A DNA stretch of 64,000 bases. Source: Runella limosa DSM 17973. Its GTDB lineage: Bacteria; Bacteroidota; Bacteroidia; Cytophagales; Spirosomataceae. Position numbers and translations under genes: made by a program. The notes beneath the pieces are model-generated. The model was not told the DNA's origin. It saw only the letters and a list, made by a program, of their open reading frames with translations, and searched no databases. Below are positions 50,421-58,709 of the stretch, piece by piece (within the stretch, counting starts at the first letter, position 1; each line of letters begins with the position of its first letter). The stretch lies in contig NZ_KI519420.1 in the NCBI RefSeq assembly GCF_000482465.1, positions 62,001 through 126,000 on the forward strand. The letters are read 5' to 3'.

Positions 50421-52814
50421 ATGCTACGTAATTACTTCAAAATCGCACTGCGCCATTTGTGGCAAAATCGGCTGTATTCAGGAATCAATGTCGTGGGTTT
50501 GGCTTTTGGGCTGACCTGCGTGTTGTTGGCGATTTTATACATTCGAGACGAACATAGTTTTGATAATTTTCATCAAAAAAGCCCTCATTTATACCGAATT
50601 ACGACCACACTGATTGCCAACAAGGGCGAAAATTTTCAAACGTCGGGCGGAACAGGGCAAGTACAAGGCCCTGCTTTCAAGGCGGTTGTCCCCGAAATAG
50701 AAGATTACGTCAGGGTAATGGGTGGCGCCATTTTTAATGACTTTCGGGCCAATCAAAAAGCACTAAAATTACAACTGTTGTTTGTGGACAGCCATTTTTT
50801 TGACGTTTTCAGTTTCAAATTAATTCAAGGAAATCCCAAAACTGTCCTGAACGACATTGGTTCAGTAGTGATTACGGAAAAAACCGCCCTTAAATATTTT
50901 AACTCTACCAATGTTGTCGGCAAAATCTTACAGATGGAAGCCGACCCATCAGCCGATCGCCTGGGCAAGCCGTTGGTGATTTCGGGGGTTGTCGAAAACC
51001 CGCCTAAAAACTCATCCATTCAATTTGATATTCTGCACCCGTTCAGCTTTTTGCAGCTTAGTTTTGATGATACCTATTGGTTAAATACGTATCTCGGTAC
51101 GTTTGTGGTCTTGAATCCCAAAGCCGATAAATCGTTGGTTTATAGGAAATTCAACCAAGTTCACGCCCAACACGCCCAGGAGCAAATCAAGGAAAACGGT
51201 TACGACCCCAAAACGAGCTATGGATTACAGCCTATCACCGATATTCACCTAAATCCCTTACATACGGGCGGAGAAGGCGGAGCCGTTAATTACAGCAACC
51301 CGATGTACTCGTATATATTTCTGGGCATAGCCCTGTTTATTTTGTTGATGGCCAGCATCAATTTTGTCAATATCAGCATTGCAAGCTCGCTCAAAAGGGC
51401 CAAAGAAGTGGGTATTCGGAAAGTAACGGGCAGCCGTCAGGGGCAAATTATTATTCAATTTCTGGGTGAATCGACGATTTTATGCGTAGCAGCCTTTGTT
51501 TTGGCTTTCGTATTCGTCTTACTAGTACTGCCTGTCTTCAATGAGTTAGCCAACAAACAAATTTCCATTTCTGAGATTTTTGAGTGGAAACTTTTCTTTG
51601 CGTTTTCGGCGGTGTTACTCATTAATATTTTACTGTCAGGCTTATACCCCGCCTATATCCTTTCCAATTTCAAACCTACTGAGGTCTTATACAGTAAGCA
51701 AAAGCTGTCGGGAGGTGGCTTTTTTGGACAAAGTTTGGTCGTGTTTCAATTTGCACTGGCGGCTATTTTGCTGATTGCGTCCATTGTGTTTTACCAACAG
51801 ATGAACTACGTCCGCACCAAAGATTTGGGCTATAATCCGTATCAGGTCATTAGGTCGTACATCAGCGGCAACCGAGAAACCAAGCCCATTGCAGCATTCA
51901 TCAGAAATGAGGTGGCGAAAGAACCGTCTATTGAGCAGGTTTCGTTTGGCGATGAACGAGGCGGCAACTACAAAACCGTTGTTAACCAACGCACCGTAAA
52001 AAGCGTTTATCTGACAGTTGACCCCAACTACTTTTCTGTGATGGACATTCGGTTTAAAGAGGGAAATAACTTTTTGGGCACTGACAAACCGCACGTTATT
52101 GTCAATGAGTCGTTTGTTAGAGCGGCGGGTTTAACAAACCCCATCGGTGCATCTCTGCAAACGGAAGAGTTTTTTATGAAACCACCCGCTCAAATTGTGG
52201 GAGTTATCAAAGATTTTCATTTTGGACCGTTGCGTGAGCAAATTCCGCCGATGGTTGTGGCGGCCAATGAGGCCCATTACAGTGGTATTTGGCTAAAAAT
52301 TGACAATAATAAGAGACAAGAAGCCCTCAAAGCCTTTGAGCGAATTTATCGCAAAGCCATTCCTAACGCCATTTATGAGTACAGTTTTATGGATGAACTC
52401 AACAACCGCAATTACCTTCAGGAACAACGCTGGCAGCAAATTGTGGGCTTTGCCACGCTGCTTTCCATGCTCCTGTGCGCAATGGGCTTGTTTGGATTGA
52501 CGCATTTGGCCGTTCAGCAACGTACCAAAGAAATCGGGGTGCGTAAAGTACTCGGTGCGTCGGTTACGAGTATCGTGGCCTTATTATCGAAAAATTTTAT
52601 AAAACTGTCTTTTATTGCCGTCCTCATTGCGTCGCCGATTGCCTATTATTTTATGGACAAATGGTTGCAGGATTTTGCCTACCGAATACAGGTTTCTTGG
52701 CGTATTTTTGGTTACACGGCCTTGGTTATGCTCTTCATTTCTTTGCTGACCATCAGCTACCAAGCCATCAAAGCGGCGCTGAGAAATCCCGTAGATTCGC
52801 TTCGGTCAGAGTAA
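50421..52814 (+). CDS. ABC transporter permease, MacB/FtsX type (permease 14, outside the array)
   Basis: 797 aa. MLRNYFKIALRHLWQNRLYS precedes TM1. A first periplasmic domain with GTGQVQGPAF is followed by RAKEVGIRKVTGSRQGQI, the central TMs, VVFQFALAAILLIASIV, a second periplasmic domain and RTKEIGVRKVLGASVTSI. It ends NPVDSLRSE. Its closest relative in the window is permease 11 (shared QGPAF, HLNP and GVTSIVALLSK/SVTSIVALLSK segments). It lies 86 bp after the membrane-anchored regulator and has none of the GTCC operators, so it is probably controlled differently from the array. Confidence 0.9.
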   Translation: MLRNYFKIALRHLWQNRLYSGINVVGLAFGLTCVLLAILYIRDEHSFDNFHQKSPHLYRITTTLIANKGENFQTSGGTGQVQGPAFKAVVPEIEDYVRVMGGAIFNDFRANQKALKLQLLFVDSHFFDVFSFKLIQGNPKTVLNDIGSVVITEKTALKYFNSTNVVGKILQMEADPSADRLGKPLVISGVVENPPKNSSIQFDILHPFSFLQLSFDDTYWLNTYLGTFVVLNPKADKSLVYRKFNQVHAQHAQEQIKENGYDPKTSYGLQPITDIHLNPLHTGGEGGAVNYSNPMYSYIFLGIALFILLMASINFVNISIASSLKRAKEVGIRKVTGSRQGQIIIQFLGESTILCVAAFVLAFVFVLLVLPVFNELANKQISISEIFEWKLFFAFSAVLLINILLSGLYPAYILSNFKPTEVLYSKQKLSGGGFFGQSLVVFQFALAAILLIASIVFYQQMNYVRTKDLGYNPYQVIRSYISGNRETKPIAAFIRNEVAKEPSIEQVSFGDERGGNYKTVVNQRTVKSVYLTVDPNYFSVMDIRFKEGNNFLGTDKPHVIVNESFVRAAGLTNPIGASLQTEEFFMKPPAQIVGVIKDFHFGPLREQIPPMVVAANEAHYSGIWLKIDNNKRQEALKAFERIYRKAIPNAIYEYSFMDELNNRNYLQEQRWQQIVGFATLLSMLLCAMGLFGLTHLAVQQRTKEIGVRKVLGASVTSIVALLSKNFIKLSFIAVLIASPIAYYFMDKWLQDFAYRIQVSWRIFGYTALVMLFISLLTISYQAIKAALRNPVDSLRSE

Positions 52815-52874
52815 TACAGCGCCTTTAGCCGCAACAACCCACTTTATAAAGTCATAAATTTCCCTAAAAACCCC

Positions 52875-52882
52875 TAATTTTG
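52875..52882 (+). promoter_or_regulatory. Candidate Bacteroidota -7 box for pheT
   Basis: TAATTTTG fits TAnnTTTG and lies 87 bp before the pheT ATG. The remaining leader (52885-52965) is rich in C4-5 and G4-5 runs that can form short hairpins, possibly a repeat remnant. Confidence 0.5.
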
Positions 52883-52968
52883 CGATACAAATAAAGCCCC
52901 TCACCCCAAAGGGGGATTTGTACGTACCATAAAAAAGCTCCCCATTGGGGCAGGGGGCTGGGTTATCT

Positions 52969-55398
52969 ATGAAAATTTCCTACAATTGGCTTAAACAACT
53001 CATTGATATTCAGGAGTCTCCCGAAGAAGTTGGTAAATTATTGACGGCAACGGGCTTGGAAGTAGAAGGAATCGACCCCGTCGAACGTGTCAAAGGCGGA
53101 TTGGAAGGAATCGTGGTGGGAGAAGTCCTCACCTGCGAGCCGTTTACTATCAAAGAAAAAACATTACACCTCACCACCGTTGATACAGGCGCAGGCGAAC
53201 CCAGTTCGATTGTGTGCGGTGCGGCCAACGTCGCCGCAGGGCAGAAAGTGATTGTGGCTACCGTAGGGGCAACCATTTACCCCACCGAAGGCGAGCCGTT
53301 TACGATTGGCAAACGCAAAGTGTATGGTCAGCCGTCGGAAGGGATGATTTGTGCCGAAGACGAAATTGGCATTGGGACTTCGCACGCAGGCATCATGGTA
53401 CTCGACACCGATTTGCCCAACGGAACCCCCGCTGCGCAGTATTTTGGGGTATTGCCTGACTACGTGATTGAAATTGGACTTACCCCCAACCGCGCCGACG
53501 CCGCTTCTCACTTGGGCGTAGCCCGCGACTTGAAAGCTGTTTGGGGACGTGAGTTAACCAAACCATCGGTAGAAGCATTCGACCAGTTGCCAGTAACCAA
53601 TCTCTCGTCACCCATCGAAGTAACCGTCGAAAATACCGGAGCCGCACCACGTTATGCGGGGGTTTGTTTGGCGGGATTGACCGTGGGTGAGTCGCCCGAG
53701 TGGCTCAAAGAAAAATTGCAAGCGGTAGGAGTGCGTTCGATTAACAACGTTGTGGACATCACCAACTTCATTTGCCACGAATTGGGGCAGCCACTGCACG
53801 CTTTCGACGCTGCAAAAATCACGGGTAATAAAGTCATCGTGAAAAACCTTCCAGAAGGGACTCCTTTTGTGACCCTCGACGGCGTAGAACGCAAGCTGTC
53901 TGCGCGTGACTTGATGATTTGCAACGCCGAAGAACCGATGTGTATCGGGGGTGTTTTTGGTGGAACAAAATCAGGCGTAACCGAAAACACAACGGCGATT
54001 TTTCTGGAATCTGCTTATTTTTCGCCAGCGTCGATTCGTAAAACGGGCACTTTCCATACCCTCAAAACCGATGCGTCGTTCCGTTTTGAACGTGGAACCG
54101 ACCCTAACATGCCTATCTATGCCCTCAAACGTGCGGCATTGCTACTATTGGAAGTAGCAGGTGGGCACATTGCGTCGGAAGTGGTGGACATTTATCCTAA
54201 TCCCATTCCCAACCACGAGGTAGCGGTAAAATACAGAAACATTGACCGCTTGATTGGAAAATCGCTTGACCGCGACTTGATTAAGCAGATTTTGACCAGT
54301 CTCGACATCGAAATCCAAAACGAAACTTCTGAAGGTTTCTTGGCATCGGTAGCGCCTTACCGTGTTGACGTGACGCGTGAGGCGGACATTGTGGAAGAAA
54401 TTTTGCGGATTTATGGATTTGATAACATCGAGTTGTCGGAACACTTGTCGGCCAACTTCCTTTCGGGTTTCCCGTTGGTGGACCCCGACAAGCAGAAATT
54501 GCGTATTGCTAACATCTTGGCAGGAAATGGCTTCAACGAAACCATGACCAATTCGCTCACCAAACCAGCTTATAACGAAGCCGTGCGGGCGAGTTTGGTC
54601 GGGGAAGATGTGGTCATGCTCAACCCACTGAGCGAAGACTTGTCGGTGATGCGTCAGACGATGTTGTTCTCAGGGTTAGAAACCTTGGCTTACAACCTCA
54701 ACCGCCGTCAGCGCGACCTCAAAATTTGTGAATTTGGGAAAACCTACCACAAAGTAGAAGGCAAATATAAAGACGTTGCGCACCTTGTGTTGCTAATGGC
54801 AGGACACCAACAAGCCGAAAGTTGGGTAGCCAAAGATGAAAAACTTGTCTTCCACGACCTCGCTTCGATGGTGCATTTGGTGCTTAGTGCGTTTAGAGTA
54901 CAAGGCGTTGAAAAACAAGAGATTCAGGACAAAACTGTTTTTGAATACGGCCTTACTTATACCGTAAAGAAAAAACCAGTGGTAAGTTTTGGACAAGTAA
55001 AAGGCAAACACACGAAAATGCTCGACATCAAGCAGCCTGTGTTTTATGCTGACTTCGATTGGGCGTATTTGTTGAAGCAATACCAAGACAAAGTTCGCTT
55101 TACGGAAGTATCAAAATATCCCGAAGTACGCCGCGATTTGTCGTTGGTGTTGGACAAGACGGTGAGTTTTGAACAGATTCGTCAGATGGCCCAAAAATAC
55201 GAACGCAATTTGTTGACGAATGTGAACGTTTTTGACGTGTACGAAGGTGAAAACATTGGGTCGGATAAGAAATCGTACTCGGTGAGCTTCACCCTTCAAG
55301 ACACGGAACAGACACTCACCGACAAAGTGATTGACAAAACGATGCAAAAGCTCATGATGGCTTTTGAGAAAGAATTGGGCGCTGTAATTCGTAAATAG
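52969..55398 (+). CDS. pheT: Phenylalanine-tRNA ligase beta subunit
   Basis: 809 aa, a normal length for PheT. The ATG at 52969 is used; an in-frame TTG 8 codons upstream adds GQGAGLS, which does not fit the family start MKISYNWLKQL. An N-terminal tRNA-binding (EMAP-like) domain at about 40-150 is followed by B3/B4 and B5 domains, a catalytic-like core, and the C-terminal anticodon-binding FDX-ACB domain (YPEVRRDLSLVLD near residue 715). With PheS, encoded elsewhere, it charges tRNA-Phe. A coiled-coil protein gene follows after 9 bp. Confidence 0.96.
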   Translation: MKISYNWLKQLIDIQESPEEVGKLLTATGLEVEGIDPVERVKGGLEGIVVGEVLTCEPFTIKEKTLHLTTVDTGAGEPSSIVCGAANVAAGQKVIVATVGATIYPTEGEPFTIGKRKVYGQPSEGMICAEDEIGIGTSHAGIMVLDTDLPNGTPAAQYFGVLPDYVIEIGLTPNRADAASHLGVARDLKAVWGRELTKPSVEAFDQLPVTNLSSPIEVTVENTGAAPRYAGVCLAGLTVGESPEWLKEKLQAVGVRSINNVVDITNFICHELGQPLHAFDAAKITGNKVIVKNLPEGTPFVTLDGVERKLSARDLMICNAEEPMCIGGVFGGTKSGVTENTTAIFLESAYFSPASIRKTGTFHTLKTDASFRFERGTDPNMPIYALKRAALLLLEVAGGHIASEVVDIYPNPIPNHEVAVKYRNIDRLIGKSLDRDLIKQILTSLDIEIQNETSEGFLASVAPYRVDVTREADIVEEILRIYGFDNIELSEHLSANFLSGFPLVDPDKQKLRIANILAGNGFNETMTNSLTKPAYNEAVRASLVGEDVVMLNPLSEDLSVMRQTMLFSGLETLAYNLNRRQRDLKICEFGKTYHKVEGKYKDVAHLVLLMAGHQQAESWVAKDEKLVFHDLASMVHLVLSAFRVQGVEKQEIQDKTVFEYGLTYTVKKKPVVSFGQVKGKHTKMLDIKQPVFYADFDWAYLLKQYQDKVRFTEVSKYPEVRRDLSLVLDKTVSFEQIRQMAQKYERNLLTNVNVFDVYEGENIGSDKKSYSVSFTLQDTEQTLTDKVIDKTMQKLMMAFEKELGAVIRK

Positions 55399-55407
55399 TA
55401 ATGAGCG

Positions 55408-55821
55408 ATGCCAAACTTGGAACGGAAACTTGTAACGTATGGCAATAGCGATGTGCTGGAACGACTCAATACGCAGTTTCGCCAGATAGAACAGCGTATC
55501 AATACGTTGCAGGTGTCTTTGCAGTTTGAAAAAACGATGCACGACAATTTGAAAATGGAACATGAACGGCTCGTAAAGTCGAATAATGAGCAAAGTGAAG
55601 AACTAAAAGAAACCCGACAACAGTTACGAGCTTTAAAAGTAGAACACAAACAATTGCGCGAAAAAGAAGTTTCTTTGAAGGAAAAGTTAAATAATTTCAA
55701 ACAATTGTCTATAATTGTAAAAAACCCGAAAAACGCCAACGCGATAACGGAACTGAATAGCAAATTGGACGATTACATTCGATACATAGAGGAAACGATA
55801 ACGCTGTTACGAACTATTTGA
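55408..55821 (+). CDS. Coiled-coil protein between pheT and zapA
   Basis: 137 aa, almost entirely helical with clear heptads from about residue 16 to 95 (ERLNTQFRQIEQRINTL, KMEHERLVKSNNEQSEELKE). The C-terminal third has a short motif-like stretch (NPKNANAITELNSKLDDYIRYI). It has no TM or signal. It lies between pheT (9-bp gap) and zapA (10-bp gap), so it is probably translated with ZapA. A role with ZapA in cell division is inferred from position and coiled-coil nature, in the way ZapB-like proteins act elsewhere. I cannot assign a family. Confidence 0.8.
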   Translation: MPNLERKLVTYGNSDVLERLNTQFRQIEQRINTLQVSLQFEKTMHDNLKMEHERLVKSNNEQSEELKETRQQLRALKVEHKQLREKEVSLKEKLNNFKQLSIIVKNPKNANAITELNSKLDDYIRYIEETITLLRTI

Positions 55822-55831
55822 TTTGACACCA

Positions 55832-56140
55832 ATGGAACCCAAAAAGAAACGGCCTCCTATCAATATCACAATTGGTAACAAATCGTTTGAACTTCGTACA
55901 AGCTCTGAGTTTGAGGAAGAACTGATACGGAAAGCCGCCAAACTGGTGACAGAGCAAATAGAATATCGAATGACAAATAAAAAAGGAGAAGTAAATTTAG
56001 AAGAAATACTGTCGATGGTTTGCCTTGATGCTACAGTAGCACGCTTAAAAGGCGACTATGATTTGAGGACATTGAAAGAAGATGTCTTCAAGAATTTAGA
56101 CACGATACAAAATAACTTCCAATCGACAACACAGCCCTAA
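55832..56140 (+). CDS. zapA: Cell division protein ZapA
   Basis: 102 aa from the ATG at 55832; a TTG 3 codons upstream (55823) is also in frame but less likely. It matches the ZapA pattern: [20 protein letters not shown] at the N-terminus and a long C-terminal helix (about 55-90) for dimer formation. ZapA crosslinks FtsZ filaments at midcell. The gene is upstream of rny with a 103-bp gap and downstream of the coiled-coil gene. Confidence 0.88.
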   Translation: MEPKKKRPPINITIGNKSFELRTSSEFEEELIRKAAKLVTEQIEYRMTNKKGEVNLEEILSMVCLDATVARLKGDYDLRTLKEDVFKNLDTIQNNFQSTTQP

Positions 56141-56243
56141 AGCCAGCTTTTTTGTCGAAATTCTTCTTGAACCAATCAGTCTTGCTCCGTTCGTTGATGG
56201 GCGTTGGGAATATGTTAAACCAACAAACACACAGCACAAAAAA

Positions 56244-57803
56244 ATGGATCCAATATTATTGCTTGATGCCGCCATCTCGGCAGCCGTTGGAGCAGCTATC
56301 ATGTATTTTGCCATCAAAAAAGCCAATAAAAAGATGGAAGATGATGCTCAACAGCGCGCCGCTGAGATTATCAAGAATGCAGAAATTTCGGCCGAAAATA
56401 TAAAGAAAGACCGTATCCTTGAAGCCAAAGAAAAATACCTCAAGTTGAAAAGCGAGTTTGAGGATGATTCAAACAAGAAGAAACAAATTATTCTTCAGAA
56501 CGAGCAGAAAATCAAACAGCGCGAGCAGCAACTCAACCAGATGACGGAGCAGAATAAGCGTCGTGAAAATGAGTTGGAAGGTCTTCGTAAAAATCTCGAA
56601 CAACAAACTGAAGTAGCGACCAAACGCCGCGAAGAAGCCGAAAAAATGCACCGCTCTCAGGTAGAGCAACTGGAGCGCATTGCTAACCTTACGGCCGAAC
56701 AAGCAAAACAGCAGTTGGTAGAAGCGATTCAGGCAGATGCCCAAACGCAGGCGTCGGCGTTTATCAAAAACACCATCGACGAGGCAAAACTTACCGCTAC
56801 CAAAGAGGCCAAGAAAATCGTTATCGAGACGATTCAGCGCACGGCTTCGGAACATGCCATCGAAAATACGGTTTCGGTATTCAACATCGAAAGTGACGAC
56901 GTAAAAGGTAAAATCATCGGTCGCGAAGGGCGCAATATCCGCGCACTCGAAGCCGCTACGGGTTGCGAAATCATCGTGGACGATACGCCAGAAGCCATTG
57001 TTATTTCAGGTTTTGACCCTGTTCGCCGTGAAATCGCCCGCTTGTCGTTGCACCGTTTGGTACAAGATGGCCGTATTCACCCCGCGCGTATCGAAGAGGT
57101 GGTGTCTAAAACCAAGAAAAATATCGAAGACGAAATCGTTGAAATTGGTGAGCGTACTGTCATTGAACTGGGCGTACACGGCTTGCATCCTGAGTTGGTG
57201 AAAATGGTAGGTCGGATGCGTTTCCGTTCGTCATACGGTCAAAACTTGCTCCAACACTCACGCGAGGTGGCACGTCTTTGCGCAGCGATGGCGGCAGAGT
57301 TGGGCTTGAATGCGAAATTGGCCAAACGGGCGGGACTTTTGCACGATATTGGAAAGGTTTGGCCCGAAGAATCAGAATTGCCACACGCAATTTTGGGGAT
57401 GGAATTAGCCAAGAAATACAAAGAGAATCCAGAGGTTTGCAACGCGATTGGTGCTCACCACGACGAAATCGAAATGACAAGCATGATGTCGCCGATTATT
57501 CAGGTCTGTGATGCCATCTCAGGTTCTCGCCCAGGCGCTCGCCGCGAAATGATGGAATCGTACATCCAACGTTTGAAAGACCTCGAAAACTTGGCAACCA
57601 GCTTCCCAGGTGTGGACAAATGTTATGCCATTCAGGCGGGTCGTGAGTTGCGCGTGATTGTCAATTCAGATACTGTAAACGACGAAACAGCCAGCAAGCT
57701 TTCGTTTGATATTTCGCAAAAAATTGAGAAAGAAATGCAGTATCCTGGCCAAATTAAAGTGACTGTTATCCGCGAAATGCGCTCGGTCGCTTACGCTAAA
57801 TAA
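56244..57803 (+). CDS. rny: Ribonuclease Y
   Basis: 519 aa, normal for RNase Y. A single N-terminal membrane helix (about residues 4-24) is followed by a long coiled coil (about 27-200). The KH domain has its GxxG loop in [10 protein letters not shown] (222-231). The HD domain carries H338 and the H367-D368 pair that bind metal. The enzyme starts mRNA turnover by endonucleolytic cuts at the membrane. A hairpin at 57820-57847 follows the stop. Neighbours pheT and zapA indicate a conserved housekeeping cluster. Confidence 0.96.
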   Translation: MDPILLLDAAISAAVGAAIMYFAIKKANKKMEDDAQQRAAEIIKNAEISAENIKKDRILEAKEKYLKLKSEFEDDSNKKKQIILQNEQKIKQREQQLNQMTEQNKRRENELEGLRKNLEQQTEVATKRREEAEKMHRSQVEQLERIANLTAEQAKQQLVEAIQADAQTQASAFIKNTIDEAKLTATKEAKKIVIETIQRTASEHAIENTVSVFNIESDDVKGKIIGREGRNIRALEAATGCEIIVDDTPEAIVISGFDPVRREIARLSLHRLVQDGRIHPARIEEVVSKTKKNIEDEIVEIGERTVIELGVHGLHPELVKMVGRMRFRSSYGQNLLQHSREVARLCAAMAAELGLNAKLAKRAGLLHDIGKVWPEESELPHAILGMELAKKYKENPEVCNAIGAHHDEIEMTSMMSPIIQVCDAISGSRPGARREMMESYIQRLKDLENLATSFPGVDKCYAIQAGRELRVIVNSDTVNDETASKLSFDISQKIEKEMQYPGQIKVTVIREMRSVAYAK

Positions 57804-57819
57804 GCAAGCAAAAGACAAA

Positions 57820-57847
57820 TAGGCAAAGGGTAAATGCGCTTTGCCTA
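57820..57847. terminator. Hairpin after rny
   Basis: TAGGCAAAG (57820-57828) and CTTTGCCTA (57839-57847) form a perfect 9-bp stem with a 10-nt loop, 17 bp past the rny stop. The following bases are AT-rich but lack a clean T-run, so termination strength is uncertain. Confidence 0.5.
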
Positions 57848-57872
57848 GGTCTAAATAAACTATATTTTCTTC

Positions 57873-57907
57873 GTCCGAAGACGTACAAATGTTGTCCGTT
57901 TTCGGAC
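57873..57907 (+). promoter_or_regulatory. Tandem GTCC-N6-G[GT]AC operator, copy D
   Basis: GTCC-GAAGAC-GTAC (57873-57886) and GTCC-GTTTTC-GGAC (57894-57907) are 21 bp apart, as in copies B and C. It lies upstream of the ATPase/TolC operon and ties it to the permease array by shared regulation. Confidence 0.75.
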
Positions 57908-57961
57908 GTTTTTTATTTTTGTGGTATGGCTTTAGGTTTGATAATCAGCAGAATAGCATAC

Positions 57962-57976
57962 TGGCACAACTCGTGT
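57962..57976 (+). promoter_or_regulatory. Sigma-54-like promoter of the ATPase/TolC operon
   Basis: TGGCAC is a consensus -24 element, 62 bp from the operator centre. The -12 doublet reads GT instead of GC. It lies 38 bp before the ATPase ATG, almost the same distance as in copy A (39 bp). Confidence 0.55.
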
Positions 57977-58014
57977 AATTACTACAAACTATACATTATA
58001 CAACAGCACAATTC

Positions 58015-58677
58015 ATGATTCAGCTCAAAGGTATTTCTAAGTATTATCCCGCAGGATTTGGGAAAACGTACGTACTACGAAACATCAATTTAGACATAAA
58101 TGAAGGAGAGTTTGTGTCCATCATGGGCCCGTCAGGCTCAGGGAAGTCCACTCTTTTGCACATTTTAGGATTGTTGGAAGAACCATCCGAAGGCGAATAT
58201 TTCTTCTTTGACGAACGCGTTGACAAACTCAGCGAGAAAAAACGCACTGAATTACACCGTCACCGCATTGGGTTTGTTTTTCAAGCTTACCATTTGATTG
58301 ACGAATTGACGGTCTATGAAAACATCGAGACGCCGTTGTTGTACAAAGGAACCTCGTCGGCAGAACGAAAAAGTAGGGTTGCCGAATTGCTCGACCGTTT
58401 CAACATGGTGGCTAAAAAAGATTTATTCCCAAGTCAGCTTTCGGGAGGGCAGCAGCAGTTGGTCGGGATCGCCCGCGCGATTGTTCACGAACCAAGCATC
58501 ATTTTTGCCGACGAACCAACGGGAAACCTGCACTCGGAACAAGCCCAGCAAATTATGGAGCTTTTTAAAGAACTCAACGAAAAAGACAAAGTATCCATCG
58601 TACAAGTAACGCACTCGGAAGTAAATGCCACCTACGGAAATCGAGTCATTCGATTGAAAGACGGCTGGGTTTCATAA
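58015..58677 (+). CDS. ABC transporter ATP-binding protein, MacB/LolD type
   Basis: 220 aa, a complete stand-alone ATPase. It has Walker A GPSGSGKST (38-46), Q-loop Q90, signature LSGGQ (142-146) followed by QQ, Walker B IIFADE (162-167) and H-loop H200. The LolD/MacB/FtsE group pairs with FtsX-type permeases, yet no permease gene is adjacent; the next gene is a TolC-like channel. Its promoter shares operators with three permease units in the array, so it is the best candidate in this window for their common motor. Confidence 0.93.
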   Translation: MIQLKGISKYYPAGFGKTYVLRNINLDINEGEFVSIMGPSGSGKSTLLHILGLLEEPSEGEYFFFDERVDKLSEKKRTELHRHRIGFVFQAYHLIDELTVYENIETPLLYKGTSSAERKSRVAELLDRFNMVAKKDLFPSQLSGGQQQLVGIARAIVHEPSIIFADEPTGNLHSEQAQQIMELFKELNEKDKVSIVQVTHSEVNATYGNRVIRLKDGWVS

Positions 58678-58709
58678 AGAAGGGAGTTATATTTATTGGT
58701 AGAAATTCA

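Noticed and set aside
52885-52965. Regulatory leader (T-box or attenuator) before pheT
   Set aside because: Only short C/G-run hairpins are seen, with no T-box motif, Phe-rich leader peptide or terminator/antiterminator pair.
56141-56243. 6S RNA gene between zapA and rny, as found near zapA in other bacteria
   Set aside because: The gap is only 103 bp, too short for a usual 6S RNA, and no long hairpin with a central bubble is visible.
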